Shown here piece after piece: positions 1-6,000 of a stretch of 7,232 nt of DNA. The position numbers were made by a program, and so were the translations under genes. Positions within the stretch are counted from its first letter, which is position 1, and the number at the start of each line of letters is the position of its first letter. The notes below the pieces were generated by a model. That model was given only the letters and a program-made list of their open reading frames with translations, was not told the DNA's origin and did no database searches. Source of the DNA: G001797105 sp964528155 (GTDB lineage Bacteria; Chloroflexota; Anaerolineae; Anaerolineales; E44-bin32); contig CAZGRL010000161.1 in NCBI GenBank assembly GCA_964528155.1, positions 1-7,232 of the forward strand, read 5' to 3'.

Positions 1-764
1 GGACTGCGAGCGACGCACTTGACTATTCGAACGATGCGATCGCATTCTACACCGGATCGAGTTACTCCAGCTATGTAACCCAAAACGGGGGCGCGTATAC
101 TGAAGTGAACTATACGGCAAGTACCCCGACATCCTTCCACCTGTATTCCTTTGCCCGTATTGGCACGACCAGTGTTCCGTTCTACCGGGACGGCGCTCTG
201 CTGGGGACAAGCACGACGAACATTCCCAACGCAAGTCTCTGGGTCTACTGCTGGAACACCAACGGGACCTTCACAATGGTCTATGACTTTGTCCGCGTCA
301 GAAACTACGTCAGTCCCGAGCCCACTGCAGCATTCGGCGCCGAGGCCACATCAGCCAACGTCCAGATCGTCGTCACGGTTTCCCATACGGCCCCGGACGG
401 GTCGGGTGCCACGACGATCGTCAATTCCTCGACGACCACCATCAACTCGAGCACAGCCAATCCGTATGCGTTGAGCATCGGTTCCGGGGCCCAGCAAACG
501 TTTACATCGGGCAACCCGAGAAGGTTGCGCGTGCAGATCAATGTCTCCTCCATCAACGGCGGAGAGAGGTTCGTGCTGGCCTACGATGGGTCTTGTGCCT
601 CTAGCCAGTGTAGCAATCTGGACACGCCGGTCGTCACCGTGCCTGAGCCCGGTCTTGGGCTCATCGGGCTTGCCGTCACCTTGCCGGCATTGGCGGCGGA
701 GCTCAGACGTAGAAGGAAGATACGGATCGATCGTCAACGGAGCCAGACCGGAGGTGGGGCGTGA
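1..764 (+). CDS. C-terminal part of a secreted DUF2341/LamG-type surface protein with a PEP-CTERM-like anchor (5' end outside window)
   Basis: The frame is open from base 3 to the TGA at 762-764, so 253 residues are visible and the start lies upstream; a GTG at 105 is in frame but is probably internal. The first ~95 visible residues are Tyr/Ser/Thr/Asn-rich beta-sandwich sequence ending in DFVRVRNYVSPEPT, typical of the end of a DUF2341/LamG module. A second module follows (VTVSHTAPDGSGAT, SGNPRRLR, FVLAYDG, SNLDTPVVTVPE), with a Cys pair in CASSQC. The C-terminus has VPEP (639-650), a hydrophobic helix and RRRRK (705-719), the three-part layout of PEP-CTERM sorting signals processed by exosortase. 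A further 14 residues follow the basic cluster, longer than usual; its last codons also form the GGAGG before the next possible start. Expected location is the outer surface or extracellular matrix. Module names rest on sequence resemblance, not a profile search. Confidence 0.88.
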   Translation, partial: TASDALDYSNDAIAFYTGSSYSSYVTQNGGAYTEVNYTASTPTSFHLYSFARIGTTSVPFYRDGALLGTSTTNIPNASLWVYCWNTNGTFTMVYDFVRVRNYVSPEPTAAFGAEATSANVQIVVTVSHTAPDGSGATTIVNSSTTTINSSTANPYALSIGSGAQQTFTSGNPRRLRVQINVSSINGGERFVLAYDGSCASSQCSNLDTPVVTVPEPGLGLIGLAVTLPALAAELRRRRKIRIDRQRSQTGGGA

Positions 765-1174
765 CATGCATGACTGTCATCGAAGAGAAGGGCGGGGGCG
801 GGCTCATGCCAACGACGGCTCATATCCAGCTTCAGATTCGCTGGTTGGAGGCCCTCATGATCGCCGAGCTTCTGGACTGCTGGCTCAGCCTCACTCGATC
901 CAATTCTGGCAGAAGATCTGTGAGGTCTGCGCAAGGTGAACCCCCCTGGCCGAACCGTAAAGCATCCGTAAAGGCTCTACCCGTGAAGGTTAGCTATCCT
1001 TTAGGTGGACAAGGGAGCGGCCTCGCAAATGTGCTCCTTTCGAGAGCCTTGGATGACGAGGCGAATGGTCACGTCATGAATAGGGTGAGCACTTGTCCGG
1101 CCCCATGTTCGAACGGGCCGGGGTCAAGAAGTAGCGGCCGCAGGGGCAGATCTTTGCGGAAGAGAGTGAGGTAG
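761..1174 (+). CDS. Doubtful small gene of 137 codons filling the gap before the ParA-like gene
   Basis: A GTG at 761 overlaps the upstream stop (GTGA) and is preceded by GGAGG at 750-754 with 6 nt spacing. The frame ends with TAG at 1172-1174, sharing one base with the GTG of the next gene. That gapless packing and good ribosome binding site favour a real gene. Against it, I recognise no family, and only about the first 50 codons look coding-like (segment around IRWLEALMIAELLDCWLSL, a possible short amphipathic or hydrophobic helix). The second half is Arg/Ser/Gly-rich with irregular codon choice and contains the direct repeats and hairpin listed separately. It may be a small protein, a decayed gene or simply an untranslated leader; no function can be given. 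Confidence 0.3.
   Translation: MTCMTVIEEKGGGGLMPTTAHIQLQIRWLEALMIAELLDCWLSLTRSNSGRRSVRSAQGEPPWPNRKASVKALPVKVSYPLGGQGSGLANVLLSRALDDEANGHVMNRVSTCPAPCSNGPGSRSSGRRGRSLRKRVR
955..989 (+). repeat. Three direct copies of CCGTRAAG
   Basis: CCGTAAAG occurs at 955-962 and 966-973, and CCGTGAAG at 981-988; the second and third copies share an extra trailing G. Start-to-start spacings are 11 and 15 bases, so the first two lie about one helical turn apart. The cluster is roughly 190 bp upstream of the ParA-like gene. It could be a set of regulator-binding sites, but this is inference. It overlaps the doubtful 137-codon frame. Confidence 0.45.
986..1001. promoter_or_regulatory. Near-palindrome, candidate operator
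   Basis: AAGGTTAGCTATCCTT matches its own reverse complement at 14 of 16 positions, with a TAGCTA core and AAGG/CCTT arms. It starts inside the third CCGTRAAG repeat. The symmetry fits a dimeric regulator site or a small RNA hairpin. No convincing -35/-10 pair is visible next to it, so the regulatory reading is tentative. Confidence 0.3.
1097..1121 (+). other. GC-rich hairpin upstream of the ParA-like gene
   Basis: CCGGCCC (1097-1103) pairs perfectly with GGGCCGG (1115-1121) around an 11-base loop that contains the self-complementary GTTCGAAC; a further U-G pair can extend the stem. No U-run follows, so it is not a standard intrinsic terminator. It ends about 50 nt before the start at 1174 and could be an RNA leader structure or mRNA-stability element, or could be incidental. 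Confidence 0.35.
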
Positions 1175-2067
1175 TGACCGTGGAACGTACACCGTATATG
1201 CCGATGAGCGACGCAGGGGTGGCAGAAGCTGAGACGCCCGTCCGCCAGGCGGGGCCGATTCCATCGAGACATCGCGGGCCCTATCCGCGCCCGCGCGTCC
1301 TTGGCATCGTCAACCGCAAAGGAGGCGTCGGCAAGACCACGACGACTTTCAACCTGGCCGGGGCCCTGGCCGAGCGGGGCCGTCAGGTGCTTGTCATCGA
1401 CCTCGATCCGATGGGAAGCCTGTGTCGTTCGCTCAAGATCCGACCCGACAAGCGGACGTTGTCAGACTTGCTCGTCGGCCTTGGCGGGAGTCTGGGCGAT
1501 CTGATCCGCCGGACGGATATCCCGAATCTGTTCGTCATCCCGGGGGATCCGAATCTGCGCACATTCGAGATGCGACATGGTGGCTCGGTCGAGTACCGGG
1601 GTGCCCTCAAGAGAAATCTGGCAGAAGTCTTGCGATGGAAGCCGTTCCCGTTTGTGTTTATTGACTGTCCTCCCAGCCTGGGGCTGATCTCGGGCAACGC
1701 GTTGACGGCGAGCGACGAGGTCGTCATCCCTGTCGATGGCTCGACCTACGGAATGGGTGCCCTGGTCGACACCCTGCGAGTCATCAAGCTCATCCAAGGC
1801 AATGTCAACCCCAATCTCTCAGTGCTCGGGCTTCTGCTCAACAACGTCGATCTCGGGACGGGGTACGACCGGACAGTCCTCGAGGTTCTCCGACAGCAAT
1901 ACCCCGGCTTGATCTTCGAGACGGTGGTCCCGAACTCGCCCGAGTCGGATCTTTCCGCCCAGATGGGTCAGCCGGTCGTCCGTTATGCACCCGGCTCGTG
2001 GATGGCCAAGGCCTATCACCAATTGAGCCAGGAAGTCCTTGCCCGGAGGCCCGATAGTGGCGGGTAA
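1174..2067 (+). CDS. ParA/MinD-family ATPase (Soj/BcsQ-like)
   Basis: This 297-residue protein is a P-loop ATPase of the ParA/MinD type, which dimerises on ATP and positions DNA or protein cargo inside the cell. The deviant Walker A box is intact: KGGVGKTT at residues 49-56, with signature Lys49 and Lys54. The A' motif is DLDPMG (76-81), with Met where Gln is common. Walker B is VFIDCPPS around Asp164. The segments IPVDGSTYGMGAL and VVPNSPESDLSAQMGQPVV correspond to the usual ParA C-terminal landmarks. About 40 Pro/Arg-rich residues precede the fold. GTG at 1174 is used here; GTG at 1180 is an alternative, 8 nt after a GAGG (1168-1171). No ParB gene or parS-like site is visible. Its neighbours are an unknown repeat protein and a glycan synthase, so positioning of the synthase, as proposed for BcsQ with cellulose synthase, fits better than plasmid or chromosome partition; that role is inferred. 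Confidence 0.96.
   Translation: MTVERTPYMPMSDAGVAEAETPVRQAGPIPSRHRGPYPRPRVLGIVNRKGGVGKTTTTFNLAGALAERGRQVLVIDLDPMGSLCRSLKIRPDKRTLSDLLVGLGGSLGDLIRRTDIPNLFVIPGDPNLRTFEMRHGGSVEYRGALKRNLAEVLRWKPFPFVFIDCPPSLGLISGNALTASDEVVIPVDGSTYGMGALVDTLRVIKLIQGNVNPNLSVLGLLLNNVDLGTGYDRTVLEVLRQQYPGLIFETVVPNSPESDLSAQMGQPVVRYAPGSWMAKAYHQLSQEVLARRPDSGG
2044..2048 (+). promoter_or_regulatory. Ribosome binding site that fixes the next gene's start
   Basis: GGAGG lies inside the end of the ParA-like gene, 8 nt before the GTG at 2057. It favours that start over the upstream in-frame TTG at 2039, which would place the GGAGG inside the coding region. It also implies translational coupling of the two genes. Confidence 0.75.
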
Positions 2068-3082
2068 TGGAAATCGTCTGCGGGACGCTGTAGCCGAGTC
2101 CCTGATGGTCGAACCCGCTCTGGCACAAGCCGAGGTCGATCTACATTCGTCCGCGGCCGATGGCGAGAACGAGGCGCTCCGCATGCGGATGCAGGAACTT
2201 CTCCTCGACGCACCGAATAGCCCGGCGATGGATAGCTTCGCCGCACCAGGCCTCGAGCCCGGCATCGTGGAGTCGCTGAGGTCCGCGCTCGAGGAGTCCC
2301 TCGGGTCGAGCGCCACGCTTGCCGATGCCGAATTGCAGGCGCTGCAGGACTTCGGGTTGGAGAAACTCGGTGAGTTTCGGAGTGCCATTCGCGGTCACCT
2401 GTCCGGTGAGGCTGAGCTGGCCGATCGTGATCTGGCGATCTACGTGAAAGCTGGAGAGGGTCGAAAGTCGGCCTTCCAGCGCGCACTCGAGGAGAACCTC
2501 AGGGACCTCGGCGAACGGCCTCCCTTCGAACGAACGGCTCCCGAAGAGGGGAAGGGCGACGCGCTATCACTGCCTGTATCTCCAGAACCGACGCAAGATG
2601 CAGACGTTTTCAGTCAGCATGAACTGGCAGAGTCTTCCGAAAGTCTCGATAACGTATCGGCTCAGCCGGAAACGGATGAGCCCGAGGTGAAGTCGGTGAG
2701 GTTGAGCACGGCTCCGATGGCCTCGACGGACCGCGAAGCTCGCGCCGGGGCCTCTTCCGAGGCCGACGTTACCCGCGTGCCGCGAATGGAGCCGATCCCG
2801 CTCCTGACAGCTGCCTTGGAAGCCGTCGGTTTCGCGGAGGATGAATTCGGATTTGTGCTGCGCTACGGGCGATACGCTCAACCGGGACGAAGCTCTGAGT
2901 TTCTCGTTGGAGGAGTGGGTCTGTCCGATCTTTCGGATCGCCTCGCCGGATGGCTGGGGGCTCAAGGTGCCACCGATTGCGAGGTCCAGGTTCTCGATGA
3001 TGGCTCGGGTGAGCTGATGATCTATCTGCTTGGGCATGATCAACCGCTCGCCTCTCCCGGGTTGGACTACGGGTCGGAGTAG
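2057..3082 (+). CDS. Unrecognised 341-residue protein with tandem 33-residue helical repeats
   Basis: The GTG at 2057 follows GGAGG by 8 nt and overlaps the ATPase gene by 11 nt. Residues 8-172 form a tandem array with exact 33-residue spacing, units starting at residues 8, 41, 74, 107 and 140. The pattern is roughly [LF]R-x-A-[LIV]-x-x-x-L, then LA[DQ]-x-[ED]-[LV]; units 3 and 4 are clearest (LRSALEESL with LADAELQAL, FRSAIRGHL with LADRDLAIY), units 2 and 5 are weaker. The composition suggests paired amphipathic helices. Residues ~173-243 are an acidic, Ser/Pro-rich and probably disordered linker. Residues ~244-330 look folded (LLTAALEAVGFAEDEFGFVL, then LSDLSDRLAGWLG, VQVLDDGSGELMIYLLG). 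There is no signal peptide or membrane helix, so it is likely cytoplasmic. I do not recognise the family. Position between the ATPase and the synthase suggests an adaptor between them (inference). Confidence 0.88.
   Translation: MAGNGNRLRDAVAESLMVEPALAQAEVDLHSSAADGENEALRMRMQELLLDAPNSPAMDSFAAPGLEPGIVESLRSALEESLGSSATLADAELQALQDFGLEKLGEFRSAIRGHLSGEAELADRDLAIYVKAGEGRKSAFQRALEENLRDLGERPPFERTAPEEGKGDALSLPVSPEPTQDADVFSQHELAESSESLDNVSAQPETDEPEVKSVRLSTAPMASTDREARAGASSEADVTRVPRMEPIPLLTAALEAVGFAEDEFGFVLRYGRYAQPGRSSEFLVGGVGLSDLSDRLAGWLGAQGATDCEVQVLDDGSGELMIYLLGHDQPLASPGLDYGSE
2078..2572 (+). repeat. Coding tandem repeat, 99-nt period, five units
   Basis: Units start at 2078, 2177, 2276, 2375 and 2474, each opening with a Leu or Phe codon followed by Arg or Gln. 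The period is exact in amino acids, while nucleotide identity between units is low. This points to an old duplication kept by selection on the protein rather than recent slippage. The last unit merges into the acidic linker. Confidence 0.7.
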
Positions 3083-3091
3083 GGCAAAGAC

Positions 3092-6000
3092 GTGGAGACG
3101 CGTTTGCGTTCGAAGATCCCCAACAAAGACATTCGGGTGCTGATCGTCGAGGACAGCGCCCGCTGGCGGGAAGAGCTGAACCGGCTCTTGGCGACGGTCG
3201 AACGCGTGCGCGTAGTCGGGGAAGCCGTGAACGGCTGGGAAGCGATCGACATGACGGCCAAACTCAGGCCGGATGTCGTCCTGATGGACCAGAACTTGCC
3301 CAGCCTATCGGGCGTATCGGCCACTTTGCGCATCAAGGAATCGCAACCCGACGTGCGCGTCATCTTCGTGGCTGCCGAAGAAACGTGGCGACAGGCGGCG
3401 ATGAAGGCCGGCGCCGAAGCCTATTTTGTCAAAGGTGATGACACCCAGAAGTTGATCGACAGGATCGTTGATCCTGTGGCCAATCTGCGCAAGAAGGCCT
3501 CACACAAATCTCAGGGCAAGCCCCCCATTCCGATCTGGCAAGACACACGGCTGTGGAAGGCGGGCGTGCTCACTCTGCTTTCCATCGTCCTGATCCTGAC
3601 GGTCCTCTATCCGACCTTCGTCATCCCCGGCATTGCTCTGGCTCTGGGACTTGGATTCTTCGCCTACGGCCTCAAGTACTACGCCAGCGTTGCCGTCATC
3701 CTGATTTCGACGAGCGGCCTGGGGATCAAGAACGGCAACGGGAATGGTAATGGCAACGGCAATGGCAACGGCCATGGATTGGGTCGGTTCTTCAAGGTCG
3801 GTCACAACGGCCTGCACAACGGGAATGGAAATGGAAACGGGAATGGTCACGCGAACGGCAACGGCAATGGGAACGGGGGTTTGACGTCCAGGATCCCCCC
3901 GAAGGATCAGCCGTTCATCTCGATCCAACTCCCGATGTTCAATGAGCTCACCGTGGTCGATCGGCTGCTGGAAGCGTGCACACGCCTCGACTACCAGAAC
4001 TATGAGGTCTTGGTCGCCGACGACTCGCGCGATCGAACGGTCGGCCACCTCGAGAAATGGGCCAAGCACCCTAAGGTGCGGGTGTCCCATCGAATCAATC
4101 GGTCCGGCTTCAAAGGCGCGGCGCTGAAACACGCCGTCGAAGTCATGGATCCTCGGACGAAATATGTCGTCATCTTCGACGCTGACTTCATTCCGCCGCC
4201 GGGCATCCTCCACCAGTTCCTATCCTACTTCTACTACGTGAATGGCCCGAACGGCAACGGCAACGGTAATGGCAACGGGCATGGAAACGGCAACCGAAAG
4301 GGGAACGGCAACGGAAGCGCCAAGGGCGATGGCAATGGGAACGGCAACGGCAATGGCCGTGACGGTGAGGGGCTCATGCTCGTCGATGAGCGACTGGCCG
4401 CCGTCCAGGGCTACCAGTGGCATGTACTGAACGCCTCCGAAAACTGGATCACCCGAGGGATCCGGACGGAGTTTGCCGGCTCCTATGTCGTCGAGAGGCC
4501 AGGTCAGGAACTCACCGGCGCGATGAAGATGATCTCGGGATCTGTCTTCATGATCCGCGCCGACATGCTGCGCAAGATCGGGTGGGGCACGTCGATCACG
4601 GAAGACTGGGAGCTGACCATCCGGCTGTACTTGAATGGCTATCGTGTCCTCTACTCGCCGTTCATCCAGGCCCCGGCTGAGTGCGTCTCCGACTTCAAGC
4701 AACTCACCCGGCAGCGCATGCGCTGGGCTGAGGGGCACACGTTCAATGTCAAGAAATACTTCTTCCCGCTGCTGCTCTCCAAGAAGCTCTCGCGCAGGGA
4801 GAAGCTGGAGTTCATCTATTACGCCCCCTACTACCTTCAGTCGGCCTTCTTCATCGTCGGGACGTTGGCCTGGTTCATTTCGGAGCTCATCCTGCGGCAA
4901 CGACTTCCATTCTGGACGGAAACCCTCGGCTGGTCCCTGGTCTTCACCAACAGCATGGCGTTGATCCTGATGAACACCGCCGGACTCTTCCTCGAGCGGG
5001 GCATCAAGCGCAACTGGGCCGGCTTGATGTCTTTCCTGCTCCTGACCTTGCTCCTCGTGCCCTATCAGGCGTATGCCGCGATCAAGGGGCTGCTCGAGCC
5101 GAGCGAGGGCGGTTGGCATCGGACGCAGAAGACCGGCGTCATCACCGAGGTGATCGACAAGCTCGACCTCGGCAAGCGAATGAAGGGGTTGCTGCCGAAG
5201 AAGAAGAAGCGTCCGGCCATTGACCTCAGCAAGCACTCCACGCTGAGCGCGATCTCGGCAAAGATCCCCGGGCCGATCCGCAAGTTCGGCGCGCGCTCGA
5301 GCCTGGGCTTCCGACTGGCCTCAGCCCTGGTTACGGGCATCGCCTTGTTGGCCATCCTGTCCAACAACATCGGCACGGTATCCGCCGCGCCGGATGTCTT
5401 TTACCTCCATGACTCTGCTGCCGCTTCCAGCCCTGCCTGGTACGACACAAACTGGTCCTACCGTCAGAAGCTCACGATAGACAGCAGCAAAGTCAGCGGG
5501 ACAGCAGATCTCTCCTACTTCCCGGTTCTCATCAATCGGACTGAATCCGATTGGGCCGATACCGGCCACGGTGGCTATGTCGCACAGTCCGACGGCGGCG
5601 ATATCCTGTTCACCGCCGCCAACGGCACAACCAAGCTCGACCATGAGATCGAGCGATATACCAGTACATCCGGCGAACTGATCGCCTGGGTCGAGGTGCC
5701 AGTCGTTTCGTACAACAGCGACACCGACATCTACGTCTACTTCGGGAACGCCGGGGCGTCCGATCAATGGAACGTTAGTGGGACGTGGGATGCGAACTAC
5801 CTGGCTGTCTATCACATGAACCAGGACCCGAGCGGGACGGTGTACGACTCGACGGGAAACAGCATCGACCTGAGTTCGGGAAGCACGATGGGTTCGGGCG
5901 ACCTAATCGGTGGCGCGATCGGTTATGGGCTTCAATTCGACGGCACCGAAGATCGCCTGGCCTCCGGTGCCAGCCAGATCACGACGGAATCCTTCACGAT

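Noticed and set aside
770..780. ATGACTGTCAT palindrome just after the first gene's stop, as a terminator
   Set aside because: The stem is only 5 bp, the loop is a single base and no U-run follows.
947..964. Sigma-54 promoter (TGGC followed by AAAGC)
   Set aside because: Spacing between the GG and GC elements is 12 rather than 10 bases, and the TTGCA half is missing.
925..1012. Possible c-di-GMP (GEMM-like) riboswitch, from GTAAAGC and GGTTAGC-like strings
   Set aside because: The strings only loosely recall the GEMM core; the GCAAAG element and the GGTAGC/GGTTACC arm are not properly present, and I could not draw the required two-helix fold. A covariance-model search would settle it.
1174..3082. 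Plasmid or chromosome partition locus (parAB)
   Set aside because: The ATPase is ParA-like, but the second protein has no ParB motifs or helix-turn-helix that I can see, and no parS-like palindrome is present.
3731..4357. CRISPR or other non-coding repeat array from the repeated AACGGC/AATGGC hexamers
   Set aside because: The repeats are in-frame codon pairs within a long coding region, have no spacers, and vary mainly at synonymous positions.
4220..5236. Long minus-strand frame of 338 codons, and another at 3500-4213
   Set aside because: Both lie opposite the giant gene. Their Val/Ala/Ile-rich stretches are the antisense reading of the Asn-Gly codon repeats, and the plus-strand frame carries all glycosyltransferase motifs.
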